Counted from the stretch's first letter, positions 1 to 12,347 are shown. The stretch: DNA of 55,484 nt from Isochrysis galbana (GCA_018136815.1 CM030932.1:1014866-1070349), one strand, 5' to 3'. Made by a program: numbers and translations. The notes: generated by a model from the letters alone, not told the origin.

Positions 1-177
1 GTGGCGGCAACACGGACTGTCTTGAGCCGTCAATGGCCATGCTACACAGTTCGGTGCGTCCACTTAGCCTTTGCGGCCCTCCGCCCCATCCGCTTGCCTT
101 GGTCAGCACCTTTACTTTCCCGGCCTTTGAATTCTCCAGAGGTTTTGGGTTGATCCTCTCCTTCCCATGTAATTCAG

Positions 178-1979
178 TTCACAGTTACTGCTGCCGTCGT
201 GGCAGTGTACTGCTGCTGCTCATCACTTATGCTCATCGTCAATAAGCTTGCGGTGCATCAGATTGGGGCTCCCGCATTTGTGACGTGGTTGCAGGTGTGT
301 CGCGCTGGCATAGCCCGAGTACGCGCTGAACACCGCATTGCGCAGTCATACCATCTCGGAGACACGGCCAGCGCGCCCCCGTCGTGGTCCGCCAGCTGGA
401 AGGATCGTCTGCCGTCTAGAAGTCTCTGAGGGGAATCGGAGGCCCCATACTGTGCACCGTAAGGCTGCGCGACTTCCCGGACATCACCCACACCTCCCCT
501 CCTTAGTTTGCTGCGACAGCCGGCACAGTGAAGCTGGCGGGTGCCTTGGGTATGATCGATGTGGACCCGTTCGAGTGGTCAAAGGTCAAATATTTTGCCA
601 TATACGTGCTCGCATTTTCAGGCGGCACCTGGTCGAATATGAAGGTGAGCTAGGGCGTCCCGCTGTGAGGCTGTGGTGTGGTTCGGCATAGCTCATTCCG
701 TTGATGCTGCGTTCCAATCTCCGGCCCGCATACCGCGAATCTAGTGCGTTCGGAGGATGACTGCCTCCGCACGCTCGAGCAGGAGGCTGGTCGAACCTAG
801 GAATCGTGCTCTCATGTGCAGAGTAGCCCACTAGTCGCCACGATCAACGTAGGTATTGATGGAGGCCAACGTGGAGACCGTTATTGTCTTCCGTGCGTGT
901 GCCCCGCTTGCGGTCTCGGGGTTTGACTACATCTTCCACCGCCGCGCCCTACCATCTCTGCGGTCGTCATTGGCAATGCTCATCATAGTCGGTGGCGCTG
1001 CTGGCTACGTTGCAAGTGACAAATCATTCGCGGTGAGTGCTCATGAGCGGCGATCGGGCGCGAGGCTACGACAGCCCGTCTTCGTCCGACATTGCTTCCG
1101 GCCGTCCTCGGTTTCTTGTTATACGACGCATATTGCACACAACGCGAGGTCATCCGCTCAGCCTCGTCCCATGCCATCGGGCAGGTCAATGGTCTCGGCG
1201 CCTACAAATGGGTCTTCGTTTGGTTTTTCTTGCTCATCTTTCAGCTTACGTACGGCAAGTATCTGGTTTCAGGGCTAGGCATCAAGTCGGCCTGGACAGC
1301 CGTGCTTTACACCAACACGTTGTCGCTCATCCCTACTGCTATTATTGGGCTTCTTGGTCCGGAGGCAGCAAAGTTGGCCATGCTGAACTGGACGGCTCGC
1401 AGCATTCTCTGGTTGACCGCCTCCTGCGTGCTCGGGCTGGGCATCTCGTGGGCAGGTTTCCAGTGCCAGGTGCGGTGCATTGCCTCCCACAGTACCTTGG
1501 GCTTGCCGTGCCTCGCGCGTTTATGTTGATTGGCATCGCTGAGCAGCTCATTGGGCCATGAACAAACGCCAAGCTGCCGTGCTGTGCATCTCCCCCGTTG
1601 GGCTTTCGGCTCAATATGAGCTATGGCCTCGCACTTCCCCCCAACTTAGTCGCTTGTCGCTGCGACGACCTACACTGTCATCGGCGTGCTGAACAAGATG
1701 CTCACGGTGCTCATCAATGTGGTTATGTGGGAGCACCATGCCTCTCCCACTGGGATCGCGTCACTCGCGGCTTGTTTGCTGGGAGGTTCACTGTATCAAC
1801 AAGCTCCGTTGCGTAAAGAAGCTAATCACGAGGCAAAGACGCTCCTGGACGATGACCCCTCAGATGAGGATGCAAGCGTCTCAAAGATGCGCACTACATG
1901 GCCTAAATATGCCGCGGGCGTGGCCCCGAGCGCACGCTGCAGCAACAGTACCCGGGCGGACGACGGCTCCTCCGTGTGA
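178..1979 (+). CDS. Nucleotide-sugar transporter (SLC35D / GDP-mannose transporter type), 5' end not resolved
   Basis: Golgi/ER antiporter of the drug/metabolite superfamily that imports an activated sugar in exchange for the nucleoside monophosphate. Five exons splice in phase 0: 178-294, 507-644, 853-1032, 1185-1469 and 1650-1979. Joined, they give about 349 residues, close to the family's usual length, with hydrophobic helices throughout. Characteristic stretches are SSLMLIVNKLAV near the start, WSNMKVLMEANVETVIVFR across the exon 2/3 junction, and SLVAATTYTVIGVLNK in the last exon. GVLNK sits where GDP-sugar transporters carry the G-x-L-N-K nucleotide-sugar motif, and WEHHASPTG follows as in that family. 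The C-terminal tail is hydrophilic, acidic then basic. The first exon follows a pyrimidine-rich acceptor (ttcag at 173-177), so the initiating exon lies in bases 1-172 or outside the window. The substrate cannot be fixed from sequence alone; GDP-mannose is an inference. Confidence 0.88.
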
Positions 1980-2269
1980 AGTGCTACATCACAGGGCCAC
2001 CAAATTTACGAATGATCTCGCTTTCGTTCTTGTCCTTGGACAACACTATATTGTGGCGTTGGTGCTCAGTGGTGTGTTTCGTTGCGTATTGGCATCAACT
2101 TGTCGTCACAAATGTTGCTGCCGTGGCCTGAGAATCGCTATAGTTGGGGGTCGCTATGGCGGTGGGCCGAACGCTCACGGCCGCGCCTAGAAAAAAAATC
2201 TGGAGATTCAGGGCTAAACACGTACTAGTACTAGGGGCCCGCTATCCGTTATCTACGACCTCTCTGCTG

Positions 2270-2560
2270 CCACCACCCTCATGTCCCTTCGCTCCACCTC
2301 CTCCCCTTCTCGCCCTCGCCCTCCCTCTCCCTCTCTGTCGCTCCCCCTCTCGCTCCCCGCGGCTCGCGCTCCGCTCTCTTTCCCTCCTCTCCTCTTGTTC
2401 TCGCTCTCGCTGCGCGCTCTCGCTCTCGCTCTCGCTCCCAGACCGCCGCTCTCCCTCTCCCCTCTCCCTCTAGCTCCCTCTCCCTCGCCCTTTCCCTCGC
2501 CCTCTCCCTCTCCCTCTCCCTCGCCCGCTCCCCCTCTCCCCCGCGCTCACGCCACCCACC
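2270..2560. repeat. Pyrimidine-rich low-complexity tract
   Basis: Runs of ccctctccct/cgctctcgct with irregular periodicity. Long ORFs on both strands here encode only Ser/Pro/Leu or Arg/Glu runs and are not genes. Confidence 0.8.
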
Positions 2561-2811
2561 ACCCACCACAGAGCCACTTGCCAAAAAAGCCCCCCCCCGG
2601 TATACCTTATTTGTTTGGTATGTGACGTGCCCCCAGCCATCACCCCTGGAGTTACGAACCCCGCTCAAATGGGGCAACGCCTACGACGGACCGGCCGACT
2701 TAGCATACCCATTACCCCAAGAATACACGCTGAAGGGCACGCACAAGACACTTGAAGACATCGACGTCAAAGCACTCACTATCACTAACGCCTACCTTGC
2801 GGGCAAGAAAA

Positions 2812-3003
2812 TTAGAAAATTATAAGACAGAACTTGCTCCTCCCGAACAGGTGATCGGCGACCCGAGTCGCTCCTCCCTTACGGGTTTCGCCGCAACCTC
2901 CACATCTCCACAAGGGGTGATTGGGGTCCTCCTCAGACAAGATGCTTACACACTTCCACACTGGGTCGGTGCGTTTGGCCCAGGCGGAGCGCTTACGCAC
3001 CAT
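2812..3003 (-). pseudogene. BED-type zinc-finger fragment (hAT-like transposase N-terminus)
   Basis: The minus-strand ORF reads KRTDPVWKCVSILSEE, then WRCGGCGETRKGGATRVADHL before ending at 2812. A W-x-C-x2-C core followed by R-x3-HL is the usual look of BED zinc fingers at the N-terminus of hAT transposases, which bind element DNA. The ORF is open further upstream to 3408 but that part is low-complexity Glu/Pro/Gly. No transposase catalytic domain follows towards lower coordinates, so this is a remnant or one exon of a decayed element. The last Cys/His ligand is not conventional. The family assignment comes from motif spacing only. Confidence 0.5.
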
Positions 3004-4082
3004 GAGTTGGGGTTGGCTCAGACCTGTGGCGCGCGTGGGTAGCACGCTGAATACGGCGCCTTCCCCCTCGGTTGCCTGCCCCTCAGGCTCGGGGGGGCCC
3101 TCTCCCTCCTCCTCTAGATGGCGTGACGGCGCACCAGCGCCGCGCCCTCCGTCGAGGAGCGACGCCCATGAATGAGAAGTTGGGGCCTGGTGCGGTAGGT
3201 GGTGCGGTGGCCATGCCGGTGGGATGTTTGGCGTGGTGGAGGCTGCCGTGGTGAGCGCCGAAGCTGAGCGTGATGCGCGGTCGGGGTTCGGGTTGAAGGC
3301 GGCGTGCATCCGGGTGATGGAGGGCGGAGAGGGGGGGATAGGAGCGAGGGGAAAGGGGAAAGGGCGCACGCCAAGAGCCACGAGCGCGCGGGGGGGGGGG
3401 GGGGGCAAGGTACAAACAAGGTATGTTGTATGTTGTGTTAATGTTGTGTTTCACTGTGTTTCACTGTGTTTCTTCCAAGGCCAAACACAAAGGGTTTTGA
3501 CTGTGTTTGGAAGGATTTTCACTGTGTTTAACATCTAGGTTTGGGGCTTGTCTCGAATTTGGAATTTGGGTTGAACCATATCCATATGTGGGTTGCGAGA
3601 GTGCTCCCGTCGCGCTGGGCGCTGAGGCTTAGGCTTAGCCTTTCCATCGGGAGTGCGCGGAATGTCTCTAGGGCGTCTTTCCAGAATGCGGGTGTATGAA
3701 CTACATCTAGGGCCCTATGCGCGCGGCATACCACCCCGTCGGGCGCGGGTAGAGCTTGAGCGCGCGTGACAGAGGGGGAGGGGGTGAGTAGGTGAGTACG
3801 GCGAGAGGGGGGCCGAATCGATTCCGAATCGCACCATTTCCATTTCTTGGCGAAGACTTTCGTGGTGGCAGGTGGCCCCTCGTGGATGTTCATTATTGGG
3901 CATCGCGCCACGGTCAAAAAATGCAGCTCAACAGCTCAACCCTTACCAGTAGTTGAAAAGCCCCTGTTTGACCGCTTGACCGCCCTACATAAGAGTACCT
4001 TTGCACTAGCTGCTCGACCGCCCTCATTTTTTTGTAGACGCGACCAGCTGAGAAGTAAGTTGGCGCGGGTGGAGGGCGGGGG

Positions 4083-4384
<302 letters not shown>

Positions 4385-4476
4385 GCCGGGTCGGCCGTCT
4401 TCCAGCTCATCAAGGGCGCCCTCGCTCCCCCCCTCCCCTTCCCCCTCCTCTGCGCCCCTCCTCGCCGCACGCGGCG

Positions 4477-6675
4477 ATGCTCCCCACACTGGCAATTCTA
4501 GCAGCGGCTTCTGTTCGCCTCGAGCCTACTGTCCCGCTCCACCACCCTGCCTCCTCAAGCTGGATCCGTGAGGAGCGCCCCCCTCCCTCTCACTCTCTCA
4601 CCCTCACTCTCGCTCTGAGGCTCGACAGAGAGGCTCTCGAGCGGCTGGAGGCCCTCTTCTGGGCAGTCTCTACGCCGGGCCACCCCAAGTACGGACAGCA
4701 CATCAACAATCCCCAGGTAACGGCGTGCAAGCCCATCGCATGAGGGAGCAGGGGAGGGGCGAGCTGATGTGTGGAGTCTCGGCCGCAATGGCGATGTGCC
4801 AGATGACCTCTCTCCTCAATGCAGGTGACCAGTCTCCTCAACGTGAGTGACGAGCGGGTCAGCGCAACTACCTCGTATTTCCGCTCCGCTGGAGCCCACG
4901 TGGTCGTTGCGCCAAACAGGGACATGCTCACGGTGACGATGCCAGTGAGCACCGCGGAGACGCTCCTTAAAATGCAGCTGCACTGGTTCAAGCACTCTAC
5001 TGTCGCTAATGCGCGGCGCATATTGCGCTCAGCTAGCGGCTATTCTCTCGACGACGCGATCGCGCCCCATGTGCTGCTGGTCGGAGAGCTCGTTCAGTTT
5101 CCACGCGTGACTGCAGCCCTCGCTGATGAGATAGAGGCGGAGTTGGTGGACACCGGATCCTATCACAAAACTCCTGGACGTTCCACACGGCAGCCTGAGA
5201 CTTGGCCGCAAGGTTGCGATGCAATCGTATGCGCAAGATATGTCACGCCAGCAGTCATTGCAGCTCGATACAAATTGCCCGGACCCACGGATCCGAGCAT
5301 GCTCAAGGTGGGGAGCTCTGGCACGTCCATGGCGGTGGCTGAGTTCCAAGGCCAGTACTACAAGGTCACTGACCTGCAGAACTTTGGCGAAAGCTGCCAC
5401 GTGCCAGATGTGAGCATCAATCGGACGATCGGCGGAGACCTGCCCATCGCTGGCGTGGAGTCGGAACTTGATATCGAGTATATCAAGGCAGTGGCGCCAT
5501 CGGTGCCCCTCACGGTGGTGTACAACACGGCTTACTCTCTTCTCCAATGGACCAACCAGATCTCGTCCTTAGAGGACCCGCCTCTTGTCCACTCGGTCTC
5601 CTATGGGAACGATGAGGCGCAGCAATCGAGCGAGGAATACATGGCTGCAGCTAATACAGCTTTCATGAAGGCGGGAGTGCGTGGTCTTTCCATCCTTTTC
5701 GCATCCGGCGATCAGGTGTGCATGCCTCAGTGTGGTCTCAATTGGCAGACAACTCCATGCCCTCGACTTGCTGTGCAATCTGCGGCCACGGTATTGCATT
5801 AAGCAGCCATGTCCTTGAGGCGTGTCCGCTAGCCGCTTGGCGTGTACCACCTGTTTTCGCACGCCTCTCGATTGCTGCCCTCTTCCCTTGGATTTGCAGG
5901 GTGTCTGTGGGCGCGAGGGTTGCAGCCCCTTCCGTCACAAGTTCCATCCAGATTTCCCGGCAGCTTCTCCTTACATCACCGCGGTTGGCGGTACCGATTT
6001 TGCTGTGAAAGGCGTCATTGGCGATGAAAAGGCATGGATCGCCTCTGGCGGTGGATTCTCTGACACCTTCGACGCGCCACCATACCAAAAAGAGGCAATC
6101 GCGACCTATCTCGCCTCTCCGGATGCCGACCTGCCACCTAAGACGATGTGGACAGCTACAGGCCGAGGTTACCCGGACGTCTCGGCACTCGGCGGACAGA
6201 GCAATCCTTACTGTGTAGCCTCCTCAGGAGGTTTTGCGGGAGTCGCCGGCACGTCTGCGTCGTGTCCAGTCGTTGCCGGGGTCTTTGCGTTGCTCAATGG
6301 CTTGCGCCTAGACGCGGGGAAGCCGCCCCTCGGTTTCCTCAACCCTTTTATCTACCAAAATCCTCAAGGCTTCCAGGTACATCTGCGCACAGCCGCGTGA
6401 GTATATCTTAGTGCATTTTTTGGTTGGGAGGCACCCGGACTGTCCCAGTCAGTGAGGACCTTGAGTGGCCAATCTCGCTTCGCGAGATTCTTGCACCTGC
6501 TTTTGTAACATTCGCCCAATGTTACCCAATTGTGTGTCCCGAATGTTAGGATGTGACCATGGGCATCAACACGGGAAGTCCCCTGGCCAAATATGGATTC
6601 AAAGCGATCAAAGGTTGGGACCCGGCCACTGGTTTCGGTACCCCTAACTTTGAGTCACTCAAGGCCATCGTCTGA
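4477..6675 (+). CDS. Sedolisin-family (S53) tripeptidyl-peptidase, TPP1/CLN2-like
   Basis: Acid serine-carboxyl protease that removes tripeptides from protein N-termini in a lysosome- or vacuole-like compartment or after secretion. Exons are 4477-4716, 4825-5715, 5900-6376 and 6550-6675, all phase 0, giving 577 residues (human TPP1 has 563). The first residues, MLPTLAILAAASV, form a short signal peptide. An activation propeptide follows to about residue 190. The catalytic triad is intact: E292 and D296 in the ESELDIEY motif and S496 in GTSAS, with the oxyanion aspartate D376 in ASGDQ. The last exon carries GWDPATGFGTPNF, the conserved calcium-site end of S53 enzymes. ATG 4477 was chosen because it begins the signal peptide; the frame is open further upstream only through the GA tract. 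All key residues are present, so the gene looks functional. Confidence 0.93.
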
Positions 6676-8211
6676 TGCTTCTTCATAGAACAGCGGCCCG
6701 GGCGGATTCCACGTACATAAATCACAGTTTATTCTCCGCTCAAGAGATGGCGGCCTCATACAATTTCGAACGAGATTTCCAGCTTCTCCTTCTTCAGCCT
6801 TGGCTCGCTTGTCTAGTGTGGATCCACTTTGCGTTGTCCGCTATTGCGCGCTTCCATCACGGTGGGACCTGTGCATGTGTGTCGACGTTCCGTCATTATG
6901 TAAGATAAATTGTCCGGTCAGATTGACGCACCGCGTGTCTAGACCCGAGATCGTCTCGGCCTTTTCGGTCCGAGGCACGTTATGGTCGATCCATCAAATC
7001 GGACACCGCAAGACGGCTGTTTTCCGACCACGCCTCTGCATCGGCCTGGTACTGAGGCACCATCGATCCATTGAGCGATAAATGGGGCGTTGTTGACGCA
7101 GTAGGAATGGACGATACGATGCATCATCGTGGAATATACCTACTCTTCGCTCGATATCCCCGGCGGTTGAATGGCACTGTCGTCGCCGCTCAATTATCCG
7201 TACGTTCCTCGAGCCGGCTGGCCGCCAGGAAGGTCGACAATACGCCGCAAAAGCACCCACACGCGATCAAGACTTTGTGTCGCTACTACGAAGCGAGATG
7301 TCCCGCTATATATCGTTCCTCTCAAACGCTTTGGGGGGCGAAGTTAGACAGTAAAGTCGACAGGTCATTGTTCGACGTGGGCGGGGTCCTACCTTCCTTG
7401 ACGACTGTTCTCGCGTCTCCATGCAATTTTATGATGGCAGAAGTTAAAAGTTTGCTCGTACCAATGTGAGCACATGTATTTTTCTTAATCGCTGAGAAAA
7501 AATTCGCCTGCTCCTGCTTAGCACGGCCTGAGAGATTGAAATGTCGCTTTTTTTTGTCCCCCCTCTATCGGAGCGAAGCTCGTCTCCTTTTTGGGAACGA
7601 GTCGCGAAGGCACACCGGCGGCTAGCGCGGCGCACGATTCCTCTGGTGAGCCCGGAACGGGCTCATCGCGAGAACGGGGAAGGCCAATGACGGGCATATA
7701 GGGACACGGAACGCGGAGCGGAGGGGGCGGAAAGCGCGAGAAAGGGCGCGGCGAGCAGATGCCGCTTATTTGGGACTCGTAGGGACTCGTAGACTCGAAA
7801 GGATCACTCGGGAGACTCGGGGCTTGGGGTACTTTGGGGGCTGCAGGTCACCAAAAAGCGATACAACGGATAAAAACACACAAATCACCACTCTTCACTC
7901 CAACATTAACAATAACGGGACGAAAACATTCGTTAAACGCACCCCCTCTGATAAGCAGAGATAGGAGTGTCCCAGAAAAAGAAGAGAGGGAGGGAGAGGG
8001 AGTGTCGAGTCGAGCGGAGCCGGAGGGCTCTGAGCCACTCCGTCGCGAGCAGCACCGGCGGCTAGCGCGGCGCTTTGGCCCTCCTCCCCACCGGGAGTCG
8101 GATGAATGAAATTCTGGACTGGGTCGGGCAACCCCATTTGGGTGTCTGGACGGGGAACGAACGGCGAACGAAGGGCTGTGGGGCGGCGAGGCGCTCCTAG
8201 CGGCCCTAGTG
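6676..8211. other. Intergenic, no gene recognised
   Basis: Only short incoherent ORFs. A 20-bp string (accggcggctagcgcggcgc) occurs at 7614-7633 and again near 8053-8072, both beside purine-rich DNA, suggesting duplicated repeat debris. The right part may be flank of the copia element. Confidence 0.5.
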
Positions 8212-8731
8212 TGTTGGGTTTTGAGAGATTGTTAGACCTACAAAGAACTCTTCCCTCAGGGAGGGAGCCTAGGCTGCTTGAGTGCAGCGACGCAGCGAAC
8301 AACGACGGACAACGAGGCTGAGAACAACAGGATACACCGACTCACGAACACACCGGAATCATTCACCCAAACAAAGCAAATTATCAAGCAACCGCGACCC
8401 CAAATCACCGATAACTCAAGGCGCTTGATCGCAGGACGAAGGATACGGGGGAAGACACTCGCGGGAAAAGAACACGCGTCGGGAGAGGGGAAACGCGGGA
8501 AAAGAGAGGGATGAAAGGGGGCCGGGGGAACAAGGAAAACACTCGGGGAGGGGAAACGGGGAAGGGAGCGAAAGGGGGGGAGACTTCCGCGCGGGGGGGG
8601 AAGACGAACCTAAATGGCGACGGGAGGAGGGGGCGTCGGAGCGTGACAGTAAGGGGGAAGTCACGCGGAGAAACCTAGACGGCGGGGGAAATGTACAAGC
8701 GGGAAGGAATGGACCCCCTTTACCCGCAACA
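8212..8731 (-). repeat. Candidate 3' LTR of the copia element
   Basis: On the minus strand a run of eight G (8732-8739), positioned like a polypurine tract, is followed by TGTTGCGGG. The candidate ends at 8212 with CCCAACA. The 520-bp segment therefore has TG...CA ends and lies directly 3' of the RNase H stop, as expected for a copia 3' LTR. No second copy is in the window, so this is positional inference. Confidence 0.35.
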
Positions 8732-8807
8732 CCCCCCCCAATGCGAGAGGCGAGAAACGAGGCGAGCGCATTGCGGAAGGCGGAAAGGGGGAGGGCGTGA
8801 AGCGGCT

Positions 8808-9436
8808 TCAGGCGGCGGCGACGTGCGCCCAGGAGTTGGTTGCGTAGCGGACGCAGGCGTCCGCCTTGCGATTAGGGAGCCATTTGGTAAGGAAATCGGC
8901 TGCCATGTGTTCGGATGTGACGTGGCGGAGCGCTACTTCACCGGCGGCGACGCGCTGGAGGAGAGAGTGGTATCGACGCATGAAGTGACGGGCTCGGGTG
9001 GGGGCGGAGCGCAGCGATCCCACGCGCATGTTGGCCAAGTTGTCGGTGCCGACGAGGGTAGGACCGTCGAGCGGGACGTCGAGGGCGCGAAGGATTTCGC
9101 GGGCGTAGGAGATGCATTCGGCGGCCTTGCAGGAGGCTATGGCTTCGGCTTCCATCGACGAGTCGACGACAAGGGCCAATTTCTTCGTCTGGTGAAGGAT
9201 CGCTCCGCCGCCGAAGGTGACGAGGATGCCGTAGATGTTGCGGTCCCCCCAGGTCGCATCGGCGAGGGCTTCGAGTTGGACGGGGGCGGGCTCGGACAGG
9301 TCGACGTGCACGGCGATGGCGGCGGAGAAACGTGGGGCGGCGGTGAGTCCGAGTCCGCCGTAGGTGATGCCGACGTCCTTCTCGCCCGTGTGACGTGCGA
9401 CGTGCGCGCGCGGTATGCGGTATGTGTGGCATGCAT
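8808..9436 (-). pseudogene. Ty1/copia retrotransposon, RNase H end of Pol (5'-truncated)
   Basis: The minus strand encodes about 200 residues ending in the RNase H domain of copia polyproteins. Visible landmarks in order are ITYGGLGLT, LEALADATWG (first catalytic Asp region), SSMEAEAIASCKAAE (catalytic Glu), VGTDNLANMRVGS (TDN Asp), ARHFMRRYH, and MAADFLTKWLP (late conserved AD-x-LTK). It stops at 8808. Reverse transcriptase, integrase and gag are missing upstream: the frame stays open to 10073 but turns into unrelated low-complexity sequence. The element is therefore truncated or internally deleted. The opposite-strand ORF is its shadow. Confidence 0.88.
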
Positions 9437-9704
9437 AAATAATGTATCTATATCTATCCATCTCTAGCTCGTGTCTCATGTGATTCTCCACTTGTTTGTT
9501 CTCCTCCTCTCTCCTCTGCCCATCGGCCCACGGCCCACGGTCGCTCGGCGCGCGCTGCGCTGCAGGGCGCCACGCACTAGTTTTATTTTTAGAGGCCCTG
9601 GGTTTTGTTTTTGCTGGCCAAAAAGCTTTTGCTGTTGCTGTTACAAGCAAAGGCGGCCTGAGCACCAATAGCTGTTGCACTATTGGAGCATCATAGCCCG
9701 CAGG

Positions 9705-9790
9705 GGCTCGGAGCGCCAGCGAGCCAGCGAGGGAGAGGCAGGAGGGGCCTGGGCCATGCCCCAGCCTCACCTGCCCCCTGAGCTGTGCTC
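9705..9790 (-). repeat. Fragment of dispersed repeat family A (inverted copy)
   Basis: gagggagaggcaggaggggc, then ccccagcctcacctgccccctgagct, matches in reverse complement the start of the copies at 20.5, 24.1 and 45.0 kb. Confidence 0.6.
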
Positions 9791-9899
9791 CCAGGCCCCT
9801 GCACCTGCAGGCCACCTGGGGACCTGAAGAGGGGCCACAGGCGCGCGCCATGGGCCCCCGCCGCAGGGAAGAGAGGAGGAAAAGGGAAGAGGGAGGGGA

Positions 9900-10127
9900 G
9901 GGATCGTCGAAGAGTTCGGCAACACCACCTACTATGCCAACGAACAGACAGCCAAGGAGGTGAGCCGCCAGTGGCATTGGGCCTTCCTCGCCCATCACCT
10001 GCAAGTGCGCGCTCCCGAGCGCGCCGCCGAATGGCTCGACGCGCTCAAGTCCTTGTCGTCCTACCAGCTCCATGCAGTCGTCAACGCGCTCGGCTTTCCT
10101 CTACCGCGCAATGTGCTGCACGTGTGA
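9900..10127 (+). CDS. C-terminal fragment of an unidentified intronless protein
   Basis: One frame reads a coherent 75-residue stretch with no start codon: IVEEFGNTTYYANEQTAKE, then SRQWHWAFLAHHL, ERAAEWLDALKSLSSYQL and LGFPLPRNVLHV before TGA at 10125. Composition and amphipathic spacing look like real coding DNA, while upstream the frame dissolves into purine-rich low complexity. I do not recognise the family. About 95 bp downstream lies a segment (10223-10310) shared with 52,071-52,150, which suggests that the two loci belong to the same kind of inserted element. It could be the 5'-truncated end of a mobile-element or virus-derived gene. Confidence 0.5.
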   Translation, partial: GIVEEFGNTTYYANEQTAKEVSRQWHWAFLAHHLQVRAPERAAEWLDALKSLSSYQLHAVVNALGFPLPRNVLHV

Positions 10128-10222
10128 GAGCAAAGGGTGTGTGCGCGCGGGGCGCAAGGGGGACATGTAACCCCCTCTTAGCCATTCGGCGATGTGTCGA
10201 GAGAGCGGGGTCAGAAGGTATA

Positions 10223-10312
10223 GACGTGTAACGAAACTATTTTGTGAGTCAATTACATGTGAAATGAAATCATCTCATGTGTTTGAAAGGCTCATTCTGA
10301 AGTCATCGCTTC
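10223..10312 (+). repeat. Segment shared with 52,071-52,150
   Basis: GACGTGTAACGAAACTATTT begins both copies. Both continue with tacatgtgaaatgaa, tctcat and gaaaggctc-ttctgaagt, with small indels. The first 22 bp recur, inverted, at 51,608-51,629. Confidence 0.75.
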
Positions 10313-11375
10313 GACAAGTGATGTCATGCCTCCACGGATAGTCTCGAAACACGCCGCGAGGATCTGCAGGTTGAGCAGTTCCCTGAATTCGAGCAGTCCC
10401 CATGCCTACCAGCCCCCCCCCCCCCTCAATGCCTACCAGCCCCTCCCCTCCCCTCCATCTTCCGCGATTGAACGCTTTTCCATGTGTAGGCTGATGGTGA
10501 TTGAAGGCTTTACCATGCTAGCTCATGCTATGGGCAGTGATAGCGATTGAACGCGTTCCACATGTAGGCTGGTGGTGATTGAACGCTTTTCCATGCTGTG
10601 GGTGATGGTGATTGAGCGCTTCTCGCCTCGCCGCCGATATCTACATACGACTACGGACAGAGACAGGGCTCCGCCGACCGCCAATACTACCCTTAGTACT
10701 GGTAGTAGGCCAAAACTGCTACAATGTTACATAGTAGTAGTGCTCGAGTGCTACTATGCTACATAGTAGTAGCTCCAGTGCGGGGTTGGTCTGTTGGTCT
10801 CCTTGGTAATATAGTACCAAGCTACAAGCTACGTACGTATATTCACAGCCTTAAGGGCTGAGGGGGCGGGGAAGCGGATGGGGGACCCGGCCGGAGGAAG
10901 GGGAAGGGCGAGCTAGTAGTATTTGTAGGCATCTTCAAGAGTTTTTTTGCGCTCTGAACCTTCGCAGAATGGCAAATGGTTCTTTATGTGCTGCTCGGGA
11001 CCGCGAGCGTTCTTCACGCACCACAACTAGCGACAAGGCAAGCAAGAAGACGAAGACAAATCTCGTGGCACACACAGCACACACAGCAACAAGAACAAAC
11101 ATGGTCGCAACCTGTCACACCTCACACACACACGCAAGGGGGCTATGCGTTGCGTATGGCGCAGCTACAATTGTCTGATATGTCAACCGTCATACTCATG
11201 TCCGAGCCCAAGCTAACCTGAATATATACCAACGGGCTCGACACTGAAGAGCCGCAAATCAAGGCATTTAGCTAAACCACCAGTGATGGATTGCCATATG
11301 CACAGTTCAAGCCCATTACGCCGTCGATCCCGAGCAGCGTCATGTTGCACCGTGCTTTGTGAGGAAGGCAAGCAA
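10313..11375. other. Intergenic with degenerate tandem repeats
   Basis: At 10,455-10,625 a unit containing gtgattgaacgcttttccatg recurs four to five times with variation. At 10,695-10,775 gctac-atgttacatagtagtag is repeated twice. The rest lacks coherent ORFs. Confidence 0.6.
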
Positions 11376-12347
11376 TCACTCAACCTTGAAGGTCGCCGTG
11401 GTGGACATGATGATGGCGACGATGATGGCAAAGATACCAAGAGCCGATGCGAAGATCTCGATAACCAAAATCTTAACGAAGAGAGCGCCATTTTGCGCAT
11501 CGGCAAGTGCGCATCCACTTCCGCAGATGCCCACACACACCCTGCAAGTTGGGAAGGCCACACACAAGATTAGTCAAGAGTGAGAGGGTTCACAGTGAGA
11601 ACCACCACAGGATGAACAGGGAGCCGGTCGACGGATAGGGCGGCAGGAAGCGCACCCGCAAGCCAAATTGCCAATCCCACAGCAGATGCCGGCCCAAAAC
11701 ATCGAGTATCCCGCATTCATCGCAACATTGCGCACAGCCTCCGGCCTGGATCGGATGACCGCTTCCTCGTTGTGCTCAATCTTTGACTGCAAGATGATGG
11801 CCACGATCACACCATAAATGGCGACCGCTTCGCAGAAAATTACACTACGTATCGATGGGGCGAGTCCGAGGGAGATTCACGAAGCGAGGCCTGGAGGTCC
11901 CTATTCGGTGCACACCCAGTGACACCCCGGGGGAGAGCTGCCTCTGGTGGCCACAGCCAGCGGGCTACGCTCATTACGTCGCATGCGTCCCAGTCCGCTC
12001 GCCATCAGCGGGACGCTGGTAAGGCCAGCTGTCTCCTCTCGAGCGCTGAGCGCGTGCGTTGAGCACGTCGCACTTCAAACCCACCCGCATCGCGGCGACC
12101 GTCTGCAGTGAGCCCGGCGGATGCCTCACCTGATCAAGTTCTTTGAAGTGATGCGCGGTGCGCGCACTGCAGCGCCGAGGAGCGATGAGCCGGTAATGAA
12201 GATGCCCCACGCGGCACCGAGAACCGAGAGGCCGATGGCGAGTCCAGTGCCCACAAACGCAAAGGCGTAGGGGTTGATGTCCGAGAGAACCTGGCTCCAG
12301 TTCTCGTAGACATTGCCGTAGTAGGATCCACCGCCGACGAGCGACAT
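11376..12347 (-). CDS. V-type H+-ATPase membrane proteolipid subunit c'' (ATP6V0B / Vma16 type)
   Basis: One of the proteolipids of the Vo rotor ring that carries protons across vacuolar and endosomal membranes. Exons on the minus strand are 12347-12130, 11844-11656 and 11541-11376, giving 190 residues (the family is about 205). The first helix ends in [23 protein letters not shown], typed here in parts: [17 protein letters not shown] then VRAPRI. The next exon starts [13 protein letters not shown] with the buried Glu, then [20 protein letters not shown]. The last exon has [19 protein letters not shown], with the second conserved membrane Glu, and ends in TFKVE. Both junctions are phase 2 with GT-AG borders. 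The start [11 protein letters not shown] was chosen; an in-frame upstream Met adds only a proline run. All expected helices and both Glu are present. Confidence 0.93.

Noticed and set aside
8691..9467. 258-residue plus-strand ORF rich in Gly/Asp/Val
   Set aside because: It is the antisense shadow of the copia RNase H coding strand, whose motifs are unambiguous.
9437..10073. N-terminal half of the 421-residue minus-strand ORF
   Set aside because: In frame with the copia fragment but made of repeat-derived low complexity; no integrase or reverse transcriptase motifs.
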